From Actinomycetota bacterium (GTDB taxonomy: Bacteria > Actinomycetota > Actinomycetes > Nanopelagicales > Nanopelagicaceae): DNA of 64,000 nucleotides. The position numbers and the translations under genes are program-made. The notes beneath the pieces were generated by a model, which worked only from the letters and a program-made list of their open reading frames with translations, made no database searches and was not told the DNA's origin. Shown here in pieces: positions 21,456 to 31,651 of the stretch (positions within the stretch are counted from its first letter, which is position 1; every line of letters starts with the position of its first letter). The stretch is taken from the NCBI GenBank assembly GCA_016870895.1, contig VGAA01000002.1:1-64000 (forward strand), read 5' to 3'.

Positions 21456-22346
21456 TTGGAGAGTATCTTGAGTAAGCCAATAAAAAGACAGCCTGGGGCG
21501 CGTTCTATACCAAACTGGCAACTTGGAGTTGGCGGTGAGAAATTCACCGACATCAGATATCAAACTGCTGAAGGTATGGCAAAAATAACTATCAATCGCC
21601 CAGAGCTTAGAAATGCATTTAGACCACAAACTCTTTTCGAATTATCAGAAGCATTTAATTTAGCACGCGATAACGACCAAGTAGGTGTAATCATTTTTAC
21701 TGGTGCAGGTAGTGAAGCATTCTGCTCAGGTGGTGATATCAACGTTCGTGGTGATGATGGCTACCTTGGAGATGATGAATTAAGTAAAAAGGGAATTGGG
21801 AGATTAAATGTTTTAGATTTACAAGTTCAAATTCGCCGCACTCCTAAGCCCGTAATCGCAATGGTGGCTGGCTGGGCCATCGGTGGTGGTCATGTTCTTC
21901 ATGTTGTCTGCGATTTAACAATTGCAGCAGATAATGCAAAGTTTGGACAAACAGGACCGATGGTTGGTTCATTTGATGGTGGGTATGGCGCAGGATTATT
22001 GGCCGCACATGTTGGCCAAAAGAAGGCTAGAGAGATTTGGTTCTTATGTCGGCAATACGATGCAAAAGAGGCTCTTGAAATGGGATTAGTAAATACCGTC
22101 GTTTCTGTATCTGAGTTAGAAGCAGAAACTGTTTCTTGGGCAAGAGAGATGCTTCGCCACTCACCAATGGCACTTAGATTGCTGAAGGCAAGCCTTAATG
22201 CCGCTGATGATGGTTTAGCAGGAGTTCAGCAATTAGCCGGCGATGCCACACTGCTTTTTTATCTAACACAGGAAGGTCAAGAGGGACGTAACGCTTATCA
22301 AGAAAAACGTGAGCCAAACTTTAATAAATTTCCTAAACGACCTTAA
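21456..22346 (+). CDS. menB: 1,4-dihydroxy-2-naphthoyl-CoA synthase (start possibly TTG at 21468)
   Basis: Crotonase fold: [69 protein letters not shown] is well placed for the in-frame TTG at 21468. Confidence 0.96.
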   Translation: MESILSKPIKRQPGARSIPNWQLGVGGEKFTDIRYQTAEGMAKITINRPELRNAFRPQTLFELSEAFNLARDNDQVGVIIFTGAGSEAFCSGGDINVRGDDGYLGDDELSKKGIGRLNVLDLQVQIRRTPKPVIAMVAGWAIGGGHVLHVVCDLTIAADNAKFGQTGPMVGSFDGGYGAGLLAAHVGQKKAREIWFLCRQYDAKEALEMGLVNTVVSVSELEAETVSWAREMLRHSPMALRLLKASLNAADDGLAGVQQLAGDATLLFYLTQEGQEGRNAYQEKREPNFNKFPKRP

Positions 22347-22348
22347 TT

Positions 22349-23290
22349 ATGATTCCGTATGCAATACATGTTGTTGACTTACCTTTAAATATAATTTTTC
22401 GTGAGGTTAAAACTCGAGAGATCGCTATATTTGAAGGACCTAAGGGCTGGAGTGAGTTCTCGCCATTTCTTGAATATGGGGTTAAAGAATCTTCAATTTG
22501 GCTAAAAGCAGCGTTAGAGGGTGCTTGTGATGAAGCTCCTAAAAAAATTCGTGAAGATATTGAGATTAACGCAACAATTCCCCGCACATCTATCAATGAA
22601 GTTAAAAATATATTAGATAAATTTCCTGGTTGTAAAACAGTAAAAATTAAAATAGATAACTTTAGGCAAGACCAAGATTTATTGGTAGAGGTTTTAAGTA
22701 TTGTTCCACAAGCAAAAATTAGACTAGATATAAATGGTAAGTGGAGTTTAACGCAAGCAATAAGTAATTTAATTGATTATGAAAAAGACTTTGGCGCAAA
22801 TATTGACTATATAGAGCAACCTTGTCGTGATATTGATGATCTACTCGAACTTCGCAAGAAAACTAAACTAAAAATTGCCGTTGATGAGTCAATTAGGAAG
22901 CATATAAATAATGATTTTTCTAAGTTTAAAGAGATTGCCGATGTAGCTGTAATAAAGTGGGCACCAACAGGGGGAATCAAATCTGCTTTAGAAATTATTG
23001 ATAAGATAAATTTACCAGTGGTTGTTTCAAGTGCCTTAGACAGCAGTATAGGAATATCATATGGGCTGGCTTTAGCTCAATCAGTTCCTAACTTATATGG
23101 ACCGTGCGGGTTAGGAACCGCTTCATTTTTTAAGTCAGATATAACCACTAATCCATTTACAGTATTTGAAGGTAAATTAAAAAATAGAAAAATTGAACCG
23201 GACTTATTGGACCAGTTCAAAGCCAAACCAGAACGCCAACTTTGGTGGCAGAATAGAATTGCGCAAATTTATCGAGAGGGCTTAATTTGA
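22349..23290 (+). CDS. menC: o-succinylbenzoate synthase
   Basis: Enolase superfamily motifs KIKIDN, RLDINGKW, YIEQPCRD, AVDESI. Confidence 0.94.
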   Translation: MIPYAIHVVDLPLNIIFREVKTREIAIFEGPKGWSEFSPFLEYGVKESSIWLKAALEGACDEAPKKIREDIEINATIPRTSINEVKNILDKFPGCKTVKIKIDNFRQDQDLLVEVLSIVPQAKIRLDINGKWSLTQAISNLIDYEKDFGANIDYIEQPCRDIDDLLELRKKTKLKIAVDESIRKHINNDFSKFKEIADVAVIKWAPTGGIKSALEIIDKINLPVVVSSALDSSIGISYGLALAQSVPNLYGPCGLGTASFFKSDITTNPFTVFEGKLKNRKIEPDLLDQFKAKPERQLWWQNRIAQIYREGLI

Positions 23291-24849
23291 TTAATTCAAC
23301 CAAACTGGCCCACTCTGTAGTCAGGCAATTAATAGAATTGGGCGTAAGTGATTTTGTTGTTTCTCCTGGCTCTCGAAATGCGCCATTATTAATCGCGCTC
23401 GGTGAAGCTGCTGATAAAAAACTAATTGATTTACATGTAAAAATCGATGAGCGAGGAGCTGCTTTCTTTGCTCTTGGTATCTCAAAAGCAAGTAATAATT
23501 ATGTTGCTGTGATTTGTACAAGTGGAACAGCAGCGGCTAACTTCCAACCAGCAGCACTTGAATCGGTGCATGGTGGAAATCATTTAGTAATCATTACCGC
23601 AGATAGACCTGAACGGCTTAGAAAAACTGGGGCAAATCAAACCACCAATCAAGTTGATTTATTTCAATTCATAAAAACACACGACATATCTAGTGATATT
23701 GAAATAAGAAACGTGTTAAATGGCGGTCCTGTTCATCTGAATATCCAATTTGATGAACCGCTTTTGCCAGAAGGGAGTATTGATTGGCTAGCAGGATTAA
23801 AAATTAATCAATTAAAGATAAATAATAAGGTAGATAAAAAACTGGAAGTATCAACCGGTATTCTAGTTATCGGACATGATCGTGGCGGATATTCAAAGCA
23901 GGAGATAAAATCATTTGTTTCAAAATTGAAGTGGCCAGTAATAAGTGAAGACCCATTAACTTTTGAAAATTCAATTCCATTTGCCGCACTTTATCTATCT
24001 GATCCAAAAATTTCTGAGTATTTAAAGCCTGATACTGTAATTTCAATTGGTAGGACCACTTTATCTCGGAGCATTAATACATTTATAAATTCTATAAATT
24101 ATAAAATAGTAATTGACCCGAGAATAAAAAGCTTAGACTCAAACCGAAGCGCTGATCTAGTTTTAAGTGAACTTCCAAATGAAGTAGTAAGCCAAGATTG
24201 CAGCAACGCTAAATGGGTATCAATCTCTGAAATTACTGGTAATGAAATTGGAAAAATGACTTGGTCTGAGCAACAAGCCGTGATTACTATCTGTAATCTG
24301 ATACCAGATGAATCTGCACTTTTTATAGGATCTTCTAGACCGATTAGAGATGTTGAATCTTTCGCAAAGCCAAGAAGCGGAATCGAAGTCTTTGCTAATC
24401 GTGGGCTAGCGGGAATCGATGGAAACATCTCAACTATTTTTGGAGTATCAGAAAAGTTTAATAAAACTTTTGCAATTCTAGGAGATCTTTCGCTACTTCA
24501 TGACATCTCTGCATTTACTAATGCGTCTAAGTCAAATTTAAGAATTTTCGTGATAGATAACAATGGCGGAGGGATTTTTTCAACTCTCCCACAAGCTAAT
24601 GCGAATAACTTTGAAAAGTTGTTTGGTACACCACATAATTTAGATTTAAGTTCAGTAATAAGTGGGTTTGGAGTATCAGTATCGAAGGTTACAAACCTTT
24701 CAGGGCTAGAGAGTGCAGTTTCTAAAGAGTTAAAAGGCCTAGATGTAGTTGTAGTTTCAGTGCCAAGTAGAGAAGAAAATGCTAAAAAATTAAAAGATAT
24801 TACTCAGAGAGTTTCTAGCGCTGTTCGCATAGGCATTAATTTAGCCTGA
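23287..24849 (+). CDS. menD: 2-succinyl-5-enolpyruvyl-6-hydroxy-3-cyclohexene-1-carboxylate synthase
   Basis: VVSPGSRNAPLLIAL, ADRPERLRKTGANQTTNQVDLF, ANRGLAGIDGN, DNNGGGIFSTLPQ ThDP-binding motifs. Confidence 0.96.
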   Translation: MINSTKLAHSVVRQLIELGVSDFVVSPGSRNAPLLIALGEAADKKLIDLHVKIDERGAAFFALGISKASNNYVAVICTSGTAAANFQPAALESVHGGNHLVIITADRPERLRKTGANQTTNQVDLFQFIKTHDISSDIEIRNVLNGGPVHLNIQFDEPLLPEGSIDWLAGLKINQLKINNKVDKKLEVSTGILVIGHDRGGYSKQEIKSFVSKLKWPVISEDPLTFENSIPFAALYLSDPKISEYLKPDTVISIGRTTLSRSINTFINSINYKIVIDPRIKSLDSNRSADLVLSELPNEVVSQDCSNAKWVSISEITGNEIGKMTWSEQQAVITICNLIPDESALFIGSSRPIRDVESFAKPRSGIEVFANRGLAGIDGNISTIFGVSEKFNKTFAILGDLSLLHDISAFTNASKSNLRIFVIDNNGGGIFSTLPQANANNFEKLFGTPHNLDLSSVISGFGVSVSKVTNLSGLESAVSKELKGLDVVVVSVPSREENAKKLKDITQRVSSAVRIGINLA

Positions 24850-26033
24850 CTTTCTGCGTACTCTGTTATCGGATCAGAACCGGCAACAATTCCACACCCT
24901 GCAAATATTCTTATTGACTTGTTACCATCAGATAATTCGCCGCACCTTAAGGCAATTGCAATCTCACCATCACCTTGAGCATCAATCCAACCAACAGGAC
25001 CGGCGTATCTTGACCTATTCATAGTTTCCAATTGAGAAATAAGTTTTTTGGCTACATTAGTTGGCGAACCACAAACCGCAGCAGAGGGATGTAAGTTTTC
25101 AATAAGTGTGAAAATGTCTGTTTGTTTTGCACTGTCATTTAACACCCCAGTGACATCAGTAGCTAGATGCATAACATTTGAAAGATGTAATACAAATGGA
25201 GACTCAGGGACATTTGTTGAGGAGCAAAAAGGTGCAAGCGAGTCTGCAACTGACTTAACCGCATACTCATGTTCTTCAAGATCCTTTGAGGATTTTGCAA
25301 GAGAGGCCGCTAAAGCCAAGTCACGATCCTCATTTCCAGTTTTTTGAATTGTTCCTGCTAAAACTCTTGAAGTAATTAGTGACTTATTTAACCGGACAAG
25401 TAGCTCAGGAGTTGCTCCAACCAATCCATCAACAAGGAATACCCATGTAGAAGGGTATTCAATTTCTAGTTTTTGTAACAAGTTATTTATATCAATTTTA
25501 GTTGATGAGTTAGCCTTTAAATCTCTAGCAAGTACAACCTTTTCAAGTTGCCCACTTTTAATTGCGTTTATCGCTTTAGAAACTTGGTTTCTCCATTTTT
25601 CCTCTTCAACTGTGCCATTTGCCCAGGTGATTTCACCACTTTGAGAGGAAATTTCAATTTTCTTGATATCTGGTTGTTTTTGATCCCCAATCCAAGTAAT
25701 CCAACTTTTACCATTTCTCTGACCGATTATTATCTTAGGAATAATTAATTCAGAGGTCTCTCTTGGATCAAAAGCAAATGATGTAAAAAGTATTGGGCCA
25801 GTACCGATTCCGTGAACATTATTTTGAATTGTAAATTCAGCTAATTTCTGTTGCCACCATTTATGTGCTTCTTTAAATCGATCTTCGCCACTGACTTCAT
25901 ACTTTTTATAAACACCAAAGCCAACTAAACCTTCACCACCACGAATCCATGTAGTTGAAATATCAAACTCAGTCGCGATAGAGGTAAGTGATGGATGCTC
26001 ACCTAATATCTCAGTAGTGATTAAAGCCGACAT
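24804..26033 (-). CDS. menF: isochorismate synthase
   Basis: Chorismate-binding family: KVVLARDL, VGATPELLVRL, LHPSAAVCGSPT, FAGCGIVAGSDP. Confidence 0.94.
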   Translation of the reverse strand: MSALITTEILGEHPSLTSIATEFDISTTWIRGGEGLVGFGVYKKYEVSGEDRFKEAHKWWQQKLAEFTIQNNVHGIGTGPILFTSFAFDPRETSELIIPKIIIGQRNGKSWITWIGDQKQPDIKKIEISSQSGEITWANGTVEEEKWRNQVSKAINAIKSGQLEKVVLARDLKANSSTKIDINNLLQKLEIEYPSTWVFLVDGLVGATPELLVRLNKSLITSRVLAGTIQKTGNEDRDLALAASLAKSSKDLEEHEYAVKSVADSLAPFCSSTNVPESPFVLHLSNVMHLATDVTGVLNDSAKQTDIFTLIENLHPSAAVCGSPTNVAKKLISQLETMNRSRYAGPVGWIDAQGDGEIAIALRCGELSDGNKSIRIFAGCGIVAGSDPITEYAESQAKLMPMRTALETL

Positions 26034-26098
26034 GAATTAGTTACGCCTACCTATAAGTTGGATTTGTGCCTTAAGCCTACTCCTAAGAGAATAGGGGC

Positions 26099-26791
26099 GT
26101 GGCACGTGCAAATCTGAATAAAGATCCCGATGATGTTTCAAAGATGTTTGATGGAGTGGCTAATCGGTACGACTTTTTGAATGATTTGTTAAGTCTAGGT
26201 CGAACTAAAGCTTGGCGCAAAGTGGTTACCTCAATTATTGGGCCCAAACCAGGATTAAAAATATTAGATATTGCTGCCGGTACTGGCTCATCGACTCGTC
26301 CACTAGTCGATGCTGGCGCAGAAGTCATTGCTATAGATTTTTCTAGTGGCATGATTGAAATAGGCCGGAAACGACATAAGGACATAAAATTTGTCCAAGG
26401 TGATGCTCTAAATCTGCCATTTGAAGAAAATACTTTTGATGTCACCACAATCTCATTTGGATTAAGAAATACGTCAAATATCGATTTGGCACTCAAAGAT
26501 TCTCTGCGGGTAACAAAATCAGGCGGTAAAGTTGTAATTGCAGAATTTTCTCATCCATCAAATTCAATTTTTAGATTTATTTATTTAAATTATTTGATGA
26601 AAGCAATTCCTATTATTTCTAAAAAAATTAGCAAGAATCCAGATGCGTATGTTTACTTAGCAGAATCTATTAGGGCATGGCCAAATCAAGTAGGTCTTGC
26701 GTCCAAAATGCGGGACGCAGGCTGGAAATCAGTAGCTTGGCAGGACCTTACCTTCGGAATTGTCGCAGTTCACATTGGGTTCAAGGGGTAG
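26099..26791 (+). CDS. menG: demethylmenaquinone methyltransferase
   Basis: UbiE/MenG motifs MFDGVANRYDFLNDLLSLG, ILDIAAGTGSSTRPL, SFGLRNTSN. Confidence 0.95.
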   Translation: MARANLNKDPDDVSKMFDGVANRYDFLNDLLSLGRTKAWRKVVTSIIGPKPGLKILDIAAGTGSSTRPLVDAGAEVIAIDFSSGMIEIGRKRHKDIKFVQGDALNLPFEENTFDVTTISFGLRNTSNIDLALKDSLRVTKSGGKVVIAEFSHPSNSIFRFIYLNYLMKAIPIISKKISKNPDAYVYLAESIRAWPNQVGLASKMRDAGWKSVAWQDLTFGIVAVHIGFKG

Positions 26792-26832
26792 GTGGCAAAA
26801 GTAACCTCAAGTAATGAATAAGATTTGACCGT

Positions 26833-27204
26833 ATGAATCCATCATTTAATCCATATGTCCCAATCCTTGCGATTGGTGCGATTGGCTTTGGTTTTGCGAT
26901 TTTTTCAGTTGCAGCAGCTGCGCTAACTGGTCCAAAGAGATATAACCGAGCAAAATCTGACGCATATGAGTGTGGCATTGAGCCATCTCCCCAGGCAGCC
27001 GGTGGTGGGCGATTTCCAATTAAATATTTTTTAACCGCAATGCTGTTTATCGTTTTTGATATTGAAATTGTGTTTTTGTATCCATGGGCAGTTGCTTTTG
27101 ATAGTTTAGGAATTTTTGGACTAGTTGAAATGGCATTGTTTATCGGAACAGTTTTTGTCGCTTATGCATATGTCTGGCGCCGTGGCGGATTGGAATGGGA
27201 TTAG
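26833..27204 (+). CDS. nuoA: NADH-quinone oxidoreductase subunit A
   Basis: [20 protein letters not shown] motifs. Confidence 0.97.
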   Translation: MNPSFNPYVPILAIGAIGFGFAIFSVAAAALTGPKRYNRAKSDAYECGIEPSPQAAGGGRFPIKYFLTAMLFIVFDIEIVFLYPWAVAFDSLGIFGLVEMALFIGTVFVAYAYVWRRGGLEWD

Positions 27205-27761
27205 CCATGGGCTTAGAAGAGAAATTACCTAGTGGTTTTTTACTAACTACAGTTGAGAAGTTGGCAGGTTATATGCGAAAGAACTCGCTTTGGCCGGCAA
27301 CATTTGGTTTAGCATGCTGTGCAATCGAAATGATGGCAGCTGGTGCAGGCCGATATGACTTAGCAAGATTTGGAATGGAAGTTTTTCGAGCTTCACCAAG
27401 ACAAGCTGATTTAATGATTGTTGCTGGTCGAGTAAGTAACAAGATGGCGCCAGTACTTAGACAAATCTATGATCAAATGGCTGCCCCTAAGTGGTCTATT
27501 GCGATGGGTGCTTGTGCTTCATCTGGCGGCATGTTTAATAATTATGCAATCGTGCAAGGCGTAGACCATGTTATTCCAGTTGATATTTATTTGCCTGGCT
27601 GTCCACCTCGCCCAGAGATGTTAATGGATGCAATTTTAAAACTTCATGAACAAATAGGTAATGAAAAACTTGGAGCAAATAGAGAAAAAATTATTAAAGA
27701 GGTAGAGGCAGCCGCATTAGCTGCCAAACCAACCCATCAACTAAAGGGTTTATTAGCATGA
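27195..27761 (+). CDS. nuoB: NADH-quinone oxidoreductase subunit B (start possibly 27207)
   Basis: [41 protein letters not shown]. Confidence 0.97.
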   Translation: MGLAMGLEEKLPSGFLLTTVEKLAGYMRKNSLWPATFGLACCAIEMMAAGAGRYDLARFGMEVFRASPRQADLMIVAGRVSNKMAPVLRQIYDQMAAPKWSIAMGACASSGGMFNNYAIVQGVDHVIPVDIYLPGCPPRPEMLMDAILKLHEQIGNEKLGANREKIIKEVEAAALAAKPTHQLKGLLA

Positions 27762-28387
27762 GTGATAGAGGAATGTTCGGAGTTACCGGAAGTGGAGACA
27801 CATCAGGATTTGGTGGATTAGTTAAACCCGAGGTAATTACTGCTTCAACTCAAAGGCCGTTCGGTAGTTATTTTGATCAGGTGGCAGATGATTTAGAGCG
27901 TGCCTACCCACTATTTAGTGATGCCGTAGAAAAGGTGGTGGTAGATCGAGGCGAATTGACTTTGTTTATCAAGCGCGATCGATTATTTGAAGTCGCAAAA
28001 ATTTTGAGAAATGATCTTAAGTTTGAAATGTGTGTTGGCGTAAATGGAGTCCATTATCCAACTGAATCAAATCGAGAACTACATGTAATTTATTCTCTTC
28101 TTTCAATCACAAGAAATCAGAGAATTAGATTAGAAGTTTGTGTTTCTGATAAAGATCCACATATTCCATCCCTTGTTGAAGTGTGGGCAGGAACTAATTG
28201 GCACGAACGTGAAACTTATGACATGTTTGGAATTATTTTTGATAATCATCCTGGGCTTACTAGAATTATGATGCCAGATGATTGGCCAGGACACCCACAA
28301 AGAAAAGATTATCCACTTGGCGGAATCGACATTGAATACAAAGGTGCGACTGTTCCTGCACCCTCTGAAAGAAGAAGTTATCAATGA
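27758..28387 (+). CDS. nuoC: NADH-quinone oxidoreductase subunit C
   Basis: [28 protein letters not shown] motif. Confidence 0.97.
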   Translation: MSDRGMFGVTGSGDTSGFGGLVKPEVITASTQRPFGSYFDQVADDLERAYPLFSDAVEKVVVDRGELTLFIKRDRLFEVAKILRNDLKFEMCVGVNGVHYPTESNRELHVIYSLLSITRNQRIRLEVCVSDKDPHIPSLVEVWAGTNWHERETYDMFGIIFDNHPGLTRIMMPDDWPGHPQRKDYPLGGIDIEYKGATVPAPSERRSYQ

Positions 28388-29724
28388 CAACTTTCACAGA
28401 TCCTTACGCATCTTCGCAAGAAACAACTGAAGGACGAGTTTATTCAGTCACCGGTGGTGACTGGGACTCATTAGTTACCGAGATTGGTGCTACTAAAGAA
28501 GAGCGTGTAGTTGTGAACATGGGCCCACAACATCCATCTACACATGGAGTTTTACGGTTAATTTTGGAATTAGAAGGTGAAACTATTACTGAAACTCGTT
28601 GTGGAATCGGATATTTACATACCGGCATTGAGAAAAATACTGAATATAGAAATTGGACACAAGGCGTAACTTTTGTGACTCGAATGGATTATCTATCTCC
28701 AATATTTAATGAAACCGCATATTGTCTAGGAGTAGAAAAACTACTTGGCATAACCGGTGATATAACCGAAAGAGCAACTGTAATTAGAGTAATGATGATG
28801 GAATTTAATCGAATTTCATCCCACATGGTTGCATTGGGAACTGGCGCGCTGGAATTAGGAGCGCTATCACCAATGATTTTTGCTTTTAGAGAGCGAGAAA
28901 AAGTTTTAGATGTATTTGAAATGGTTTCTGGCCTTCGTATGAATATGGCCTATGTCAGACCTGGTGGCGTAGCCCAAGATCTACCCGAAGGAGCATTGAG
29001 CAAGATTCGGCAGACCGTAAAGGACCTACGACATAACTTTAAAGATAACGCGAAACTATTAATCGGAAACTCGATTTGGATTAAGCGGACCCAAGGAATT
29101 GGTTATCTAGATCTAGCTGGCTGTACAACTCTTGGCATTACTGGCCCAGTTTTAAGATCAACTGGTTTAGCTTGGGATTTGAGAAAGGCTCAACCTTATT
29201 GCGGTTATGAAAATTATGAGTTTGATATTCCAACAACTGATACTTGTGATGTGTATGGCCGATTCTTAATTAGAATGCAGGAGTTAGAGCAATCACTAAG
29301 AATTATTGAACAATGTGTTACGAAATTGGAAAAACTTGAAGGTCAAGCTGTAATGGTGGCTGATAAAAAAATTGCCTGGCCATCTCAACTTTCAATCGGT
29401 GCAGATGGAATGGGTAATTCCCTTAACCACATTCGCGAAATTATGGGCGAATCAATGGAAGCGCTAATTCACCACTTTAAATTAGTAACAGAGGGTTTTA
29501 GGGTGCCAGCCGGACAGGTATATACAGCGATTGAATCACCACGTGGTGAGTTAGGCGTTAATTTAGTTTCAGATGGCGGAACAAGACCATATCGAGTTCA
29601 CTTTAGAGATCCATCATTTAATAATTTACAATCAACAGCTGCGATGTGTGAAGGTGGACAGGTGGCAGATGTAATTGCTGCCGTGGCATCTATAGATCCA
29701 GTTATGGGTGGGGTGGATCGCTAA
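28384..29724 (+). CDS. nuoD: NADH-quinone oxidoreductase subunit D
   Basis: [32 protein letters not shown]-terminal DPVMGGVDR. Confidence 0.97.
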   Translation: MTTFTDPYASSQETTEGRVYSVTGGDWDSLVTEIGATKEERVVVNMGPQHPSTHGVLRLILELEGETITETRCGIGYLHTGIEKNTEYRNWTQGVTFVTRMDYLSPIFNETAYCLGVEKLLGITGDITERATVIRVMMMEFNRISSHMVALGTGALELGALSPMIFAFREREKVLDVFEMVSGLRMNMAYVRPGGVAQDLPEGALSKIRQTVKDLRHNFKDNAKLLIGNSIWIKRTQGIGYLDLAGCTTLGITGPVLRSTGLAWDLRKAQPYCGYENYEFDIPTTDTCDVYGRFLIRMQELEQSLRIIEQCVTKLEKLEGQAVMVADKKIAWPSQLSIGADGMGNSLNHIREIMGESMEALIHHFKLVTEGFRVPAGQVYTAIESPRGELGVNLVSDGGTRPYRVHFRDPSFNNLQSTAAMCEGGQVADVIAAVASIDPVMGGVDR

Positions 29725-30350
29725 TGGCCTACACCACAGCACAACTTTCGATTATGGATTCAATCATCAATCGCTACCCAAGAAAAAGATCTGCAATTAT
29801 GCCGTTATTGCATTTTGTTCAATCAATTGATGGATATGTAACGAATGAAGGTATTGAATTAATTGGTCAAAAACTTGAACTAGCAACTGCTGAGGTAACA
29901 GCAGTTTCAACTTTTTATACGCAATATAAGTCAAAACCTGTAGGTGAGTACCATGTTGGAATTTGTACCAACACGTTGTGTGCCGTTATGGGAGGAGATG
30001 CCATATTTGAATCAATCAAAGAACACCTTGATATTGAAAATGATGGTGTAACTACTGATGGCAAGGTTTCAGTTGAACATATTGAATGCAATGCAGCCTG
30101 TGATTATGCACCTGTAGTTATGGTTAATTGGGAGTTTTATGACAATCAAACAGTTCAATCAACAAGAGACTTAGTTGATGCTGCACGAGCTGGAAACCCA
30201 CCAGCACCAACTAGAGGTCCAAATAAATTACGAACCTGGAAAGAAAACTCAGCCGTGCTGGCAGGAATTTCAGATGGGTTAGCAAATGAAGGCGTACAAG
30301 CTGGCGAACCAACTTTGTCAGGACTTAAGAAAGCTAAAGGTGGAGCATGA
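29724..30350 (+). CDS. nuoE: NADH-quinone oxidoreductase subunit E
   Basis: 2Fe-2S Cys pattern CTNTLC...ECNAACDYAPVVMVN. Confidence 0.96.
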   Translation: MAYTTAQLSIMDSIINRYPRKRSAIMPLLHFVQSIDGYVTNEGIELIGQKLELATAEVTAVSTFYTQYKSKPVGEYHVGICTNTLCAVMGGDAIFESIKEHLDIENDGVTTDGKVSVEHIECNAACDYAPVVMVNWEFYDNQTVQSTRDLVDAARAGNPPAPTRGPNKLRTWKENSAVLAGISDGLANEGVQAGEPTLSGLKKAKGGA

Positions 30351-31651
30351 GTAAATTAACTCCAGTCCTTTCTGCAAATTGGGATCAGAAAGACTCATTT
30401 ACCTTAGAAGCTTATAAGCGAAATGGTGGTTATACCGCAATTACTAAAGCACTTTCTATGAAACCAGATGAGGTTATTCAAACAGTTAAAGATTCTGGTT
30501 TGCGCGGCCGTGGCGGAGCAGGATTTCCAACTGGAAATAAATGGGGATTCATTCCGCAAGGTGATAATAAAGAGCATTACTTTGTAGTAAATGCAGATGA
30601 GTCAGAACCAGGTACTTGCAAAGATACCCCGCTGTTAATGGCTAGTCCTCATGTATTAATTGAAGGAGTAATTATTGGCTCTTTTGCAATTAGAGCTAAT
30701 CATGCATTTATTTATATCCGTGGCGAGGTTACGCATGTTGTTAGAAGAGTGCAGCAAGCTATTGAAGATGCTTATAAGGCTGGATTTTTAGGGAAAAACA
30801 TTTTAGGCAAAGGTTTTGATTTAGATCTAGTTTTACATGTTGGGGCAGGGGCCTATATTTGTGGTGAAGAAACGGCACTTTTAGATTCGCTCGAGGGTTT
30901 CCGTGGGCAACCAAGATTAAGGCCACCATTTCCAGCTATCGCAGGCTTATATGCAAAACCAACAGTGGTAAATAATGTTGAATCAGTTGCTTCAGTGCCA
31001 GCGATTATTAATAATGGGGTTGCATGGTTTACCGCAATGGGAACGGAAAAAAGTAAAGGCTTTACACTTTATTCTCTATCTGGGCATGTTAATAATCCTG
31101 GACAATTTGAAGCACCCCTTGGCATTACCTTAAGGGAACTGTTAGAGATTTCAGGCGGTATTAGAACTGGCCACAAGTTAAAATTCTGGACACCAGGTGG
31201 TTCTTCAACTCCAATCTTTACTGATGCCCACTTAGATGTTCCGCTTGATTACGAAGGCGTTTCAGCCGCTGGCTCCATACTCGGTACAAAAGCTTTACAA
31301 ATTTTTGATGAGACCACCTGCATCGTCAGAGCAGTATTGAGGTGGACTGAGTTTTATAAACACGAGTCATGTGGAAAGTGCACGCCATGTCGAGAAGGAA
31401 CTTGGTGGTTGGTTCAAGTACTTAAGGATTTAGAATCAGGTCGCGGCAGTGAAGCTGATCTAGATAAATTATTAGATCTTTGTGACAACATTATGGGTAG
31501 ATCTTTTTGCGCTTTAGCTGATGGTGCAGCAAGCCCAATTATTTCCTCACTGAAATACTTCCGTCAGGAGTACTTAGATCATCTTGCAGCTGGTAAATGC
31601 CCATTTGATCCGATGACAGCTACGCTATTTGAAAGCGTAGGTGTTAAATGA
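30347..31651 (+). CDS. nuoF: NADH-quinone oxidoreductase subunit F
   Basis: GLRGRGGAGFPTGNKWGF, GAGAYICGEETALLDSLEG, ESCGKCTPCREG. Confidence 0.97.
   Translation: MSKLTPVLSANWDQKDSFTLEAYKRNGGYTAITKALSMKPDEVIQTVKDSGLRGRGGAGFPTGNKWGFIPQGDNKEHYFVVNADESEPGTCKDTPLLMASPHVLIEGVIIGSFAIRANHAFIYIRGEVTHVVRRVQQAIEDAYKAGFLGKNILGKGFDLDLVLHVGAGAYICGEETALLDSLEGFRGQPRLRPPFPAIAGLYAKPTVVNNVESVASVPAIINNGVAWFTAMGTEKSKGFTLYSLSGHVNNPGQFEAPLGITLRELLEISGGIRTGHKLKFWTPGGSSTPIFTDAHLDVPLDYEGVSAAGSILGTKALQIFDETTCIVRAVLRWTEFYKHESCGKCTPCREGTWWLVQVLKDLESGRGSEADLDKLLDLCDNIMGRSFCALADGAASPIISSLKYFRQEYLDHLAAGKCPFDPMTATLFESVGVK

Noticed and set aside
24099-24428. 109-aa minus-strand ORF within menD
   Set aside because: Shadow of a conserved ThDP enzyme region; no independent support.
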